Part shown: positions 34,258-42,405 of the stretch, in pieces | Numbering within the stretch: the first letter of the stretch is position 1 | Layout of the letters: the number at the start of each line of letters is the position of its first letter | Assembly (NCBI RefSeq): GCF_900129905.1 | Contig: NZ_FQXG01000006.1 | Location: forward strand, 82,580 to 146,579 | Source of the DNA: Ferrimonas marina | GTDB taxonomy: Bacteria; Pseudomonadota; Gammaproteobacteria; Enterobacterales; Shewanellaceae | Direction: 5' to 3' | Length of the DNA stretch: 64,000 nucleotides | Made by a program: the position numbers and the translations under genes | The notes under the pieces: generated by a model | Seen by the model: the letters and a program-made list of their open reading frames with translations, nothing else | Told to the model about the DNA's origin: nothing | Database searches by the model: none

Positions 34258-35400
34258 TTAGCCCAGCGGTGCGATGGTGTGGATCTCGGTGCTCAGGGTG
34301 CAGAGACCAACCTGGTCCCAGTTCACATCAGCCGGGTCAAAGTCTTCGCCGGCGCCGAAGCCCGGGATCGGCTGGTAGTCCAGGCCGCCCAGGGAGGTCG
34401 CCTTGTAGTCCAGGGTACCCAGCAGGCGGGCACCTTGGTTACGGCCAGCCTTGTCGCTGTTGCTGTGGTCATACTCGTAGTAGTGGAAGCGCACGTCGCC
34501 GTTCATCACCATGTTGTAGCAAGTCAGGTTGTTACCCATGATGTTCATGTTGGTGCGGTAAACGCCGTCGTCGCCCTTGATCAGGTTGTAGCCGAAGATG
34601 GCGGTGTTGGGCAGCTCCTCGTCCAGCGCCTCGCCGGTGGCACGGTCCACCTTATTGACGGTGACTACGGTCTTCACACCCATCTGGTTGCTGTACTTGT
34701 TCAGGCTGTAGGCCTTGCCGTCGTTGGGGAACATCGCTTCGATGTGCTGGCGGCCTTCCAGTTCGCAGGCCTGGGCCAGCTCGGTCACGCCACCCTCTTC
34801 CGCTTCTACCCACTGGTAGTGATCGAACATGCCGCTCAGGCGCTGGGCCAGGTAGTCGGCATTGAGGTAGGAGCTGGACTCATAGAAGGGCGCACCGGAG
34901 GCGCCGGAGATGGCGTCCGGCTTGGACGGATCGATCGGCAGGGTCGGATCCTGCGGGTCACCCGGATCAACCGGAGACTCGTCGTCGTGCGGATTGGTAT
35001 GGCAAGAGGCACAATCACCACTTTGGGTCAGCTCATTGTCGTGCTTGGCATCGTCCGGAGCGTAGGCGCCTCCGGTGTGGCAGGCGGCACAATCGTTGCC
35101 ACGAGGAGCGGCGGTGTCAAAGCGAACAGTCTGGCCGTAGGCGTTGGTGACGGGCAGGTTCGGATCCACGTAATCGAAGTCGATGCCAGCCTCGGCGCAC
35201 TGCTGCGGGAAGGTGCTGATGTAGCCTTCCGCTTTCTCTTGCAGCGCCTCGTTGTTCTCTACCAGCGCGGCATTCTCGCCCTGCAGGCGCTCGATCTCCG
35301 CCTTCAGTGCGGAATCATCGTGGTCATCAGAGCTACAGGCACTCAAACCCAGCACGGCGACGCAGGTCAGGCTGAGGGCAAAGGTTTTTTTCATCATCAT
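34258..35400 (-). CDS. Diheme c-type lipoprotein with a candidate flavinylation motif
   Basis: The 380-residue product has a lipoprotein signal (lipobox LSAC, Cys 22), a short coiled coil (ALKAEIERLQGENAALVENN) and two heme c motifs, CAACH at 104-108 and CASCH at 130-134. A Pro/Asp-rich linker follows, then DAISGAS at 162-168. The last motif fits the Dxx[ST]GA[ST] sequence to which ApbE attaches FMN. The remaining 210 residues do not resemble a domain I know. The apbE gene lies directly upstream on the same strand, 28 bp away, so a flavin-carrying outer-membrane or periplasmic electron carrier is a reasonable idea. Three consecutive ATG codons make the exact start uncertain. Confidence 0.7.
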   Translation of the reverse strand: MMMKKTFALSLTCVAVLGLSACSSDDHDDSALKAEIERLQGENAALVENNEALQEKAEGYISTFPQQCAEAGIDFDYVDPNLPVTNAYGQTVRFDTAAPRGNDCAACHTGGAYAPDDAKHDNELTQSGDCASCHTNPHDDESPVDPGDPQDPTLPIDPSKPDAISGASGAPFYESSSYLNADYLAQRLSGMFDHYQWVEAEEGGVTELAQACELEGRQHIEAMFPNDGKAYSLNKYSNQMGVKTVVTVNKVDRATGEALDEELPNTAIFGYNLIKGDDGVYRTNMNIMGNNLTCYNMVMNGDVRFHYYEYDHSNSDKAGRNQGARLLGTLDYKATSLGGLDYQPIPGFGAGEDFDPADVNWDQVGLCTLSTEIHTIAPLG

Positions 35401-35428
35401 CCATTTCTCTCTTGGTAATTCGGGCGCG

Positions 35429-36421
35429 TTATCCCGCGCCTCTGATTTGCACAAAAGCCGGGCTTTCATGCAGAACAAGTTGGCCATCACGTACCTCCAC
35501 CAGCATCAATGCCATGTTGAGCTCGGTGGCCATTGCCAGGGCCGCTTCAACACCCAGCACCGACGCTGCAGTGGCGTAGCCGTCCGCCCGCATGCTGCTG
35601 CTGTGGATCACCGTGGCTGAAGCGATGCCGTTGCTGATTGGCATGCCGCTACGAGGGTCGATCAGGTGGGAAAAGCGCTGTCCGGCGGATTCGAAGTAGT
35701 TGCGATAGTCACCAGAGGTGGCCACGGCGCTGTTGCCAGGCTCGATGATCAGCAGGTGATGTTGTCCCTCGGAGTCCGGGTGCTCGATGCCGATCCGCCA
35801 GGGACTGCCATCGGCCTTTACTCCCTGAACTCGCATTTCACCCCCCACGTTGATGAGGAAATCCCTAATTCCGCTCTGTACCAGCAGCTCAGCAATCTGA
35901 TCGACCGCAAAGCCCTTGGCGATGGCACCCAGGTTGACGGTGAGCTCCGCGGACTGCTTGACCAGGTGTTGATCTTCGAGCTTGAGCCGATGCATGCCAG
36001 AACGAGCCAGTGCCTGTTCAATCTCGGACTGGGCCGGAGGGGTGGCGGTTTCGCCCTGGGCTCCGAACCCCCACAGCTCGACCAGCGGGGCGATGGTGAC
36101 GTCCAGGGCACCATGCGTTTCGTGGTGCAGCAGGATCGCCTCAGCCATGACGGTGGCAAATAGGCCATCTACCGGGGTGCCATGCTCGGAGCGGTTGAAC
36201 TGACTGAGCTGAGATTCGGGGTCGAAATGAGACATGCTGGCGTTGACCTCGACCAGCAGTTCCTCTACCCCTGCCTTGAGCTTGGCGGGATTGCGCGGGT
36301 ACAGCGTGCTCCAGTGGATCTCGTAGGCTGAGCCCATGGTGTGACCATGGATCTGCTGGTGTACCGGCTGACCCCAGCAGGTGGCAGAAATGAGGCTGAT
36401 GAGCAGGAGCCAGAGGCGCAT
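35429..36421 (-). CDS. apbE: FAD:protein FMN transferase ApbE
   Basis: This 330-residue periplasmic enzyme links FMN covalently to Thr/Ser of target proteins using FAD. It has a signal peptide (to ATCWG, about residue 17), the GHTMGSAYEI opening, the HFDPESQLSQFN motif, the GAIAKGFAVDQIAELL segment, LINVGGEMR, and the metal-site region SMRADGYATAASVLG. It sits first in a two-gene operon with the diheme lipoprotein, which carries a matching target motif. Confidence 0.92.
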   Translation of the reverse strand: MRLWLLLISLISATCWGQPVHQQIHGHTMGSAYEIHWSTLYPRNPAKLKAGVEELLVEVNASMSHFDPESQLSQFNRSEHGTPVDGLFATVMAEAILLHHETHGALDVTIAPLVELWGFGAQGETATPPAQSEIEQALARSGMHRLKLEDQHLVKQSAELTVNLGAIAKGFAVDQIAELLVQSGIRDFLINVGGEMRVQGVKADGSPWRIGIEHPDSEGQHHLLIIEPGNSAVATSGDYRNYFESAGQRFSHLIDPRSGMPISNGIASATVIHSSSMRADGYATAASVLGVEAALAMATELNMALMLVEVRDGQLVLHESPAFVQIRGAG

Positions 36422-36741
36422 AGATTTCCGTCTTGCACAATTCCAATGACGGTCATTCTTGGCCTATCTCCGACTTGTATCCGTGAGCGATCTCACCTTG
36501 TTTCCTCAACAAAATGAGCAATGTTCCAAACCATGCACTGGCTCCATTGGCGTAGGGTTTGGGAAAGAAATTGTTTTTTTACCGTCGCTTGGATGGGGTC
36601 GAGTTCACTTTATCGGGGAGTCACGGAAGTCGGTATGAGCGGGGTTCGTGCGCGGCGTCATGGAAGGTTTGTGATAAAGGCAGCGGAGCCGCCCAGCCAG
36701 CCCCGCTTATATGGTTTTGTCTGGTGGATACCTGGGCTCGA
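36422..36741. other. Intergenic region upstream of apbE
   Basis: This 320-bp gap should contain the apbE promoter (minus strand). I see no ORF with a ribosome-binding site, no strong hairpin and no recognisable operator. Confidence 0.5.
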
Positions 36742-37176
36742 TTACTCTTCGAGTTGCTTCTCCAGCTCAGCTTTCTGTTTCTCCACCTCGTCGCTGGCTT
36801 CATCGTAAGCGCCCTGGGTGGCGTCGACCGCGTCATCGTAAGTGCCCTGGGTAGCGTCGACCGCGTCATCGTAAGCGCCCTGGGTGGCATCGACCGCATC
36901 ATCGTAGGCGCCCTGGGTGGCATCGACCGCATCATCGTAAGCCCCTTGGGTGGCGTCGACGGCATCGTCGTAAGCACCCTGGGTCGCATCAGCAGCGTCA
37001 TCATAAGCCTCACTGACTTTCTGAGCGGCGTCGTCATAGGCCTCGCTGGCTTTAGCCTTCATCTCTTCCGCCTTGCTCTCCATCTCCTCCTTGTCTTGCT
37101 GCGAGCAGGCAAACAGGGTGAGGGTGGCGAACAGCATGGCCAGCAGACAGGTGGCGGAACGCTTCAATCGAGTCAT
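36742..37176 (-). CDS. Small lipoprotein built of 11-residue helical repeats
   Basis: The 144-residue product has a lipobox LFAC (Cys 24), a Lys/Glu-rich helix and eight 11-residue units at residues 46-133. Six of these end in DATQG (consensus AYDDAVDATQG). Such hendecads form long right-handed amphipathic helices like those of LEA and apolipoprotein-type proteins. The tail KQKAELEKQLEE is charged. It is probably a periplasmic or outer-membrane-anchored stress or envelope protein; no specific function can be assigned. An AGGAG site precedes the ATG. Confidence 0.75.
   Translation of the reverse strand: MTRLKRSATCLLAMLFATLTLFACSQQDKEEMESKAEEMKAKASEAYDDAAQKVSEAYDDAADATQGAYDDAVDATQGAYDDAVDATQGAYDDAVDATQGAYDDAVDATQGTYDDAVDATQGAYDEASDEVEKQKAELEKQLEE
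36811..37008 (-). repeat. Six 33-bp tandem coding repeats
   Basis: Six units of 33 bp encode AYDDAADATQG, four copies of AYDDAVDATQG and TYDDAVDATQG. Codons differ slightly between copies, so the array is not brand new. A long opposite-strand frame over this region is a shadow of the repeat. Confidence 0.9.
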
Positions 37177-37690
37177 GGGGATCTCCTAAACGCAGGTTGA
37201 GCCAAGCCTAGCTCATTAGCCCGATTTTTGTGGGCTTCAGGGTGTGGATAACTCAGTTGACAACTTTGTTGGAGGCTTGACACATAAGCGTTCTGAGCCT
37301 GTGGGTTTTGTCGAATAATTGAACACCTGTACCAAGGGGCAAGGCGAACTCGAAGGAAGAAAGGCTTGTGCTTTGCTGACAGATAGGCTAGCCCAATGGC
37401 TGTCAAGCCCAGAGCTGGCGGGCTTTTCGGCGATTTCTAAGCTGCCAAAAAGAGGCTGGAGTACGCGTATTTGGGTTGGGGTTCGAAAAATTGCCTTTGC
37501 CCTGCGTCAAAGCCTTGACATCGAGGGGTAACAAGGGATCCGAAATGTGGATAACCTCAAATATCTTCCGCTTAAGATTCCACTGGAGAGATCCACTGTA
37601 AGCGCTTTACTCACTAGCGTGATCTCCTTACCTAAGCTGCCAATATTGGATCCTCTGCGTTATCGATAACAGCAGAGGAGGATCTCCGGT
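37177..37690. other. 514-bp intergenic region without a supported gene
   Basis: Only short frames lacking ribosome-binding sites occur here. It must contain the promoter of the hendecad lipoprotein (minus strand). At 37652-37680 the sequence CCTCTGC ... GCAGAGG around TTATCGATAA can form a hairpin just downstream of the DTW gene and may end its transcript, though no T run follows. Confidence 0.5.
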
Positions 37691-38416
37691 TCACTCCATT
37701 CGCGCCAGAAACTCGAACGCCTCCCCCTCACTGCTTACCGCTTTTTGTCGCTTGCCGGCGTAGTAGCGCTGGGAGAACACCTCGAAGTAGGCATCCAGTA
37801 CCTGGGCATTGCGTTGATCATCCATTAGGGCCAGGACCTGCGCGGCCACCTCCGCCGTGGCCAACTGATGGGGGTGGGCAGCGCTGCGCAGGCCGTAACG
37901 ACTGGCCACATCCGGATCGATCGACAGCACCGGCAACTGTGCCAGGTAGCCACTTTGAAACATCCGCCGAGCCTGCTTCCAGGTGCCGTCCAGCAAAATG
38001 GCCAGCGGGCGTTTGCCCGGTTGTGTTGGCACCCGGTGGTGTACTCGATGTGTCTCGGCGTGGGCTTCGGGGAACACCAGAAACGGCGCCAGGCTTGGGT
38101 CCTGCAGCAGTGCCAGCAGCTCGGGATCCGGCTCGGTACGATCCCAGGCAAAGGCCCGGGTATCCGGCAGGATCTCCGCGATCAACCGACCGGTGTTGGT
38201 GGGCTTCATCGGCTCCTTGTGGTGCATCAGCAGACAAAACTGCAATGCACTGGTGCCGGAGCGGGCCCACTCGCAACAGCAATGGGCCTCGGCGATCTGG
38301 CAGCGGGGGCAGCGATTAACCGTGGCCCCCCGTGCGGCAAAGGGGCGGGTGGACAACGCCAGACGCTGCTGACGCAGATCGAGCACCGCATTGGCATGGC
38401 TGGGTTTCATCGGCAT
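37691..38416 (-). CDS. tapT: DTW-domain tRNA-uridine aminocarboxypropyltransferase (YfiP/TapT-like)
   Basis: This protein of about 241 residues makes acp3U in tRNA using S-adenosylmethionine. It has the zinc-binding cysteines CPRC and CCCEW, the PFLVFPEAHAE segment, and LLDGTWKQARRM, which contains the family's DTW-type motif (here DGTW). The N-terminus NAVLDLRQQRLALSTRPFAARG aligns with E. coli YfiP. ATG 38416 or 38410 may be the start; neither has a clear ribosome-binding site because the plsB terminator ends immediately before. Confidence 0.85.
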   Translation of the reverse strand: MPMKPSHANAVLDLRQQRLALSTRPFAARGATVNRCPRCQIAEAHCCCEWARSGTSALQFCLLMHHKEPMKPTNTGRLIAEILPDTRAFAWDRTEPDPELLALLQDPSLAPFLVFPEAHAETHRVHHRVPTQPGKRPLAILLDGTWKQARRMFQSGYLAQLPVLSIDPDVASRYGLRSAAHPHQLATAEVAAQVLALMDDQRNAQVLDAYFEVFSQRYYAGKRQKAVSSEGEAFEFLARME

Positions 38417-38417
38417 C

Positions 38418-38446
38418 AAAAAAAGGGCGTTGCCGCCCTTTTTCTC
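38418..38446 (-). terminator. Rho-independent terminator of plsB
   Basis: Read on the minus strand, AAAAAGGGCG-GCAA-CGCCCTTTTTTT forms a stem with a long T run, 20 bp after the plsB stop. The T run abuts the start codon of the next gene. Confidence 0.9.
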
Positions 38447-38465
38447 TTGGATTGAGGTGCGTGGC

Positions 38466-40874
38466 TTAACGGGCCTGCTTCAAGGTATTTTGGACCGTGG
38501 TGGTCAGGATCGGCACCACGATCTCGCACAACTCGGTGACCCGCTCCCGATCGGCCTCTTCGCCCAGCAGCCCCAGCTCCTTGAGTCGGGTGGTGAGGGT
38601 GGCGAACACCTTCTTATCGAAGAACTCCGGTGCGCTGATCCCGTGCAGCTTGGACATCCGCTCTGCCAGGGCCTGGCTTTCCTTCTCCAGGGTGCTGCGT
38701 TCGATCTCCGGCTCCTGCTGCAGACGGGTCAGTACGATGGCATAGCGCTGGGCCGTCTCCTGGATGAGATCCGCCAGGTTGCACAGCTCGGCGCGGCGGT
38801 GTGCCTTAGGCTGCAGCCCATCCTCTTGCTCTTCCAGCAGTTCATGGCGAAGCAGTTCGTTGATGGTGCCTTGCAGGTACTCGGTCAGTTCTTCCTGATC
38901 CAGGCCCATGAACAGCTCGGCCTGAAGCAGCGGGTAGATCGCCTGGATCTGTTCGATCAGCTCACTGCGATGCAGCGGACCACGACGCAATAGCAAGCCG
39001 GCGATCAGCGCTGGCAACACCAGCAGGTGCAGGGTGTTGTTGCGGTAGTAGGTCATGGTGATGGCATTGCCATCGAGGATGCTGATGATCTCGCCCATGC
39101 CATCCTGGCTGACCTGGAACTTGTTCAGATCCAGCACCGTCTGCAGAACCTCTTTGCCATCCCCAACCGGCACCGTAGTGCGCGGGGTGTAGGGCACGGC
39201 CCGGAGCAGATCCAGGTAGAGATCCAGCTGACGCTCCAGCGCTTTGCGCTCCATGGCGTGCTGCTCGGTGGCCAACAGGATGCTGGCGGTCAGGGTCATG
39301 GCGGAGGCGGCAGCGGCGTCATTGATGTTGCACATCAGCTGGCTGGCCAGGCGATTCACCATGGGAGTCAGCCACGGCTGCTTCTCGTTCTCGGCAAACT
39401 CTTCACGCCAGTTAGGCTGCTGTTCATTGATGAACTGGTGGATGGTGATGGGATCACCGAAGTTCACGTAGCCCTGGCCGTAGTTGCGCAGCTTGCGAAT
39501 GGCGGAGAAGATCTGCCAGGCGCTTTCCTTCTCTTTCTTCTTGCCCTTCAGCTCCTTGTGATAGGAGGCGACCTCCATCACGTGGTCGTAGCCCAGGTAT
39601 ACCGGCACCAGGGTGACCGGGCGCTCCATACCTCGCATGACCGAATTGACGGTCATGGCGATCATGCCGGTCTTGGGCGGCAGCAGACGACCGGTGCGGG
39701 AGCGGCCGCCTTCGCAGAAGTACTCAACGGAGTATCCGCGCTTGAACAGCTGGTCGAGGTACTCACGGAAGATGGTGGAGTAGAGCTTGTTGCCCTTGAA
39801 CGAGCGGCGGATAAAGAAGGCGCCACCGCGACGGAAGATCGGGCCCGCGGGCCAGAAGTTGAGGTTAACCCCGGCGGCGATGTGCGGCGGTACCATGCCC
39901 TGCTGGTAGATCACGTAGGACAGCAGCAGATAGTCCATGTGGCTACGGTGACAGGGGACGAAGACCACCTCGTGGCCATCCTGCGACAGCTGACGCACCT
40001 GCTCAGCACCACGGACATTGATCCCCTTGTACAGCTTGTTCCACAACCAGGTCAGAACCCGATCTCCGAGTCTGACCAGGGTGTCGCTGTAGTCGGCGGC
40101 GATCTCATCCATGTACTCCCGTGCCCGGCGTTTGGCCTTGAGCTCGGAGATCTTCTTGCTGCGCATTTCCTCTTCAATCGCGGCCTTGATGGCCGGTGAG
40201 GCAAGCAGGCTATGGAACAGGGCCTGACGGTCTGGCAGGCGCGGGCCGGTGGCCACGGTGCGCTGGCGGCCGAAGTGGACCCGGGCTACCCGGGCCAGCT
40301 TCTGGGCAATGGTGCCATCGGTGCCGTGCTTGTCCGCCATATGGCGCAGGGATACGGCGCGGGAGAAGCGGATGAAGTTGTCGCGACCCAGCATCGCCAG
40401 GATGAAGGTTTTGCGCAGCCAGGAGGGGTGACCATTGTTGAGCAGCGTGGCACTGACACTCTCCTCTCCCTTGCCAGGCTTACGGCCCCAAAGCAGGCTG
40501 ACCGGTACCACCTGGGCATCCAGTTCGTCATGCTCCCGGTGCAGTTGCAGCAGGCGTTCGAAACGGGCCTTGAAATCGGTCTTGTCGCCTTTGCCAAACA
40601 GCGGCTTGGAGGGCTGCAGCGCCACCAGCCGGCTGACCTCCTCACCGTTAACCACCAGCGGCTCGAACGGGCTGGGCAGACCCAGCTTCTGGCAGCAGTC
40701 GTGCAACGCCAACCGGTCGGAAAAGGAGTCGTGCGGCAGGACGTACACGATGGGTCGGGCAGGATCCAGATCCAGCTCCTCAATGGGGTGCTCCGGTACG
40801 GTCTTGCTGCTGACCAGCAGTCGCTGGATGGCGGCCACCGGGCGTTGCCAGTAGTTGAGGGTCTCGTTGCTCAC
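38466..40874 (-). CDS. plsB: Glycerol-3-phosphate 1-O-acyltransferase PlsB
   Basis: This 802-residue inner-membrane enzyme starts phospholipid synthesis by acylating glycerol-3-phosphate. The acyltransferase blocks are intact: VPCHRSHMDYLLLSY (HX4D), the GGAFFIRRSF block, EYFCEGGRSRTGR and the VTLVPVYLGYDHV block. Length matches E. coli PlsB. It is divergent from lexA, as in E. coli, where plsB and lexA are also back to back. Confidence 0.96.
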   Translation of the reverse strand: MSNETLNYWQRPVAAIQRLLVSSKTVPEHPIEELDLDPARPIVYVLPHDSFSDRLALHDCCQKLGLPSPFEPLVVNGEEVSRLVALQPSKPLFGKGDKTDFKARFERLLQLHREHDELDAQVVPVSLLWGRKPGKGEESVSATLLNNGHPSWLRKTFILAMLGRDNFIRFSRAVSLRHMADKHGTDGTIAQKLARVARVHFGRQRTVATGPRLPDRQALFHSLLASPAIKAAIEEEMRSKKISELKAKRRAREYMDEIAADYSDTLVRLGDRVLTWLWNKLYKGINVRGAEQVRQLSQDGHEVVFVPCHRSHMDYLLLSYVIYQQGMVPPHIAAGVNLNFWPAGPIFRRGGAFFIRRSFKGNKLYSTIFREYLDQLFKRGYSVEYFCEGGRSRTGRLLPPKTGMIAMTVNSVMRGMERPVTLVPVYLGYDHVMEVASYHKELKGKKKEKESAWQIFSAIRKLRNYGQGYVNFGDPITIHQFINEQQPNWREEFAENEKQPWLTPMVNRLASQLMCNINDAAAASAMTLTASILLATEQHAMERKALERQLDLYLDLLRAVPYTPRTTVPVGDGKEVLQTVLDLNKFQVSQDGMGEIISILDGNAITMTYYRNNTLHLLVLPALIAGLLLRRGPLHRSELIEQIQAIYPLLQAELFMGLDQEELTEYLQGTINELLRHELLEEQEDGLQPKAHRRAELCNLADLIQETAQRYAIVLTRLQQEPEIERSTLEKESQALAERMSKLHGISAPEFFDKKVFATLTTRLKELGLLGEEADRERVTELCEIVVPILTTTVQNTLKQAR

Positions 40875-41053
40875 GGGAAAGGCTTCTTGGGGCTATTGAA
40901 TAAGTTGCGCAGAGTGTACACCCAAAGTCCCCAATAGGCAGCAAGCACGCATGGGCGAGGAGAGATTTGTCCGTTGTGGTCGGCGCAGTTGGCAGCATAT
41001 TTCCAAGTGGAAAAGGGATTTAAAGCAAAATTGCTGTTGAAATCACCAGTTAC

Positions 41054-41069
41054 CTGTATATGATTACAG
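41054..41069 (+). promoter_or_regulatory. LexA box 1 of lexA-sulA
   Basis: CTGTATATGATTACAG matches CTG-N10-CAG with an AT-rich centre. It sits 33 bp before the lexA start. Confidence 0.92.
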
Positions 41070-41077
41070 TATCAACA

Positions 41078-41093
41078 CTGTACAGATAAACAG
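41078..41093 (+). promoter_or_regulatory. LexA box 2 of lexA-sulA
   Basis: CTGTACAGATAAACAG matches CTG-N10-CAG and lies 24 bp (centre to centre) after box 1. The pair reproduces the double operator seen at E. coli lexA and implies autoregulation. Confidence 0.9.
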
Positions 41094-41101
41094 GAATGTC
41101 C

Positions 41102-41725
41102 ATGAAGCCGCTCACGCCGCGTCAGTCGCAAGTCTTCGATCTGATCCGCAAACACTTGCAGGACACCGGCATGCCGCCCACCCGGGCCGAGATTGCCCGT
41201 GAGCTGGGCTTCCGCAGTGCTAACGCCGCCGAGGAGCACCTCAAGGCGCTGGCGCGTAAGGAGTACATCGAGATTGTACCTGGCACCTCTCGAGGCATCC
41301 GTATCCTCTACAACGAGCCAGAGCCGGAGCAACTGGGACTGCCGCTGATCGGTCGGGTCGCCGCCGGTGAGCCGATTCTGGCCCAGGAGCATGTGGAGTC
41401 TCACTACCAGCTGGACGCTTCGCTGTTCCGTCCTGAAGCCAACTACCTGCTGCGGGTACGCGGTGATTCCATGAAGGAGATCGGCATCCTCGATGGCGAT
41501 CTGCTGGCGGTCCACCAGACCCAGGAGGCCCGTAACGGCCAGGTGGTGGTGGCCCGTGTCGGTGAGGACGAGGTAACGGTCAAACGCTTTCAAAAACAGG
41601 GCAACGTGGTCTATCTGCACGCGGAAAATGCAGAATATGAGCCCATCGTCGTGGATCTGGAACACACCCCACTGGCCATCGAAGGGCTGGCGGTCGGTGT
41701 GGTACGCAATGGAGATTGGCAATGA
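41102..41725 (+). CDS. lexA: SOS repressor LexA
   Basis: The 207-residue repressor has a winged-helix DNA-binding domain ([21 protein letters not shown]). The self-cleavage site Ala88-Gly89 is in RVAAGEP. The catalytic dyad is Ser123 (RGDSMKE) and Lys161 (VTVKRF). ATG 41102 (MKPLTPRQ) aligns with E. coli LexA and has an AGGA site 7 bp upstream; ATG 41096 is an alternative. It overlaps sulA by 4 bp. Confidence 0.98.
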   Translation: MKPLTPRQSQVFDLIRKHLQDTGMPPTRAEIARELGFRSANAAEEHLKALARKEYIEIVPGTSRGIRILYNEPEPEQLGLPLIGRVAAGEPILAQEHVESHYQLDASLFRPEANYLLRVRGDSMKEIGILDGDLLAVHQTQEARNGQVVVARVGEDEVTVKRFQKQGNVVYLHAENAEYEPIVVDLEHTPLAIEGLAVGVVRNGDWQ

Positions 41726-42180
41726 TGAAAACCCAACAAGGCGCGCAGATAAATCACCCTGGCTTGTGGCAGTCGCCACGCAATGAGTGGCCTGAGCTGG
41801 CATCCGTAGGCTGTCACCCGCGCAATGTTGGGTTGCAGTTCCAGCGTATGCTGCCGCAACTGGCTGAACTGGCACAGCGCCCGGGTTGGGTGGTGTTGAT
41901 CAACCCTCCGGCGGGCGATCTGGGCTCACTGCTGCGCGGTGCCGGTATCGAACCCCAGCGAGTACTCAAGGTACGCTGCGGCGACGATGTCGAGGCCCAA
42001 TGGGCGCTGGAGCAGGCCATGGTAGGCGGCACCTGCTCGCTGGCATTGGCTTGGTTGCCGTCCCTGGCCAGCCGTGATCAGCGCCGTCTGCAACTGGTCC
42101 AGAAGCGCGCCAGCTGCCCCGCTATCCTGTTCCACGGGCAGGGCCAGGCGCCGCTGCAGATGGCGAACCCTGTTCATTAA
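41722..42180 (+). CDS. sulA: SOS cell-division inhibitor SulA
   Basis: This 152-residue protein matches the SulA family, which sequesters FtsZ during DNA damage. The central WVVLINPP, then a Gly-Asp-Leu turn and [21 protein letters not shown] correspond to the conserved core, followed by LALAWLPSL. The ATG overlaps the lexA stop (ATGA), so it is co-regulated with lexA. This lexA-sulA pairing occurs in Pseudomonas and Shewanella relatives, in contrast to the separate sulA of E. coli. Confidence 0.85.
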   Translation: MMKTQQGAQINHPGLWQSPRNEWPELASVGCHPRNVGLQFQRMLPQLAELAQRPGWVVLINPPAGDLGSLLRGAGIEPQRVLKVRCGDDVEAQWALEQAMVGGTCSLALAWLPSLASRDQRRLQLVQKRASCPAILFHGQGQAPLQMANPVH

Positions 42181-42202
42181 TGAATGGCACCAAAAGTAAA
42201 GT

Positions 42203-42216
42203 GTGATCTTGATCAA
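42203..42216 (+). promoter_or_regulatory. FNR-like site upstream of the cox operon
   Basis: GTGATCTTGATCAA matches the FNR/Crp-family consensus TTGAT-N4-ATCAA at all but the first position. It lies about 190 bp before coxB. An anaerobic repressor or Crp acting on the oxidase operon is plausible. Confidence 0.5.
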
Positions 42217-42405
42217 GCCTTATTCAGGGGTTAGCTTAGAAGCGTCGTTATCAAATAACTACTAGGCAGCTGTAAGGCAGACGTTGCGCGAGCGGAGAAG
42301 CGCATGCCCATGCCCATTTTGGGGAAGGAGCTTGCATGGAGCCGCGAAGTACCGTGAGGGCTCTTTCTGGACGTTGCGAGAGCAATGCTCAGAGGAGACG
42401 TTTCT

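Noticed and set aside
36559-37200. A 213-codon plus-strand frame rich in repeated GVDRVIVSALG-like units
   Set aside because: It is the complement of the 33-bp repeats in the hendecad lipoprotein. The minus-strand gene has a signal peptide, lipobox and ribosome-binding site, and the plus-strand frame has none.
37319-37531. 70-codon plus-strand frame in the gap before the DTW gene
   Set aside because: It starts at TTG without a ribosome-binding site and encodes nothing recognisable.
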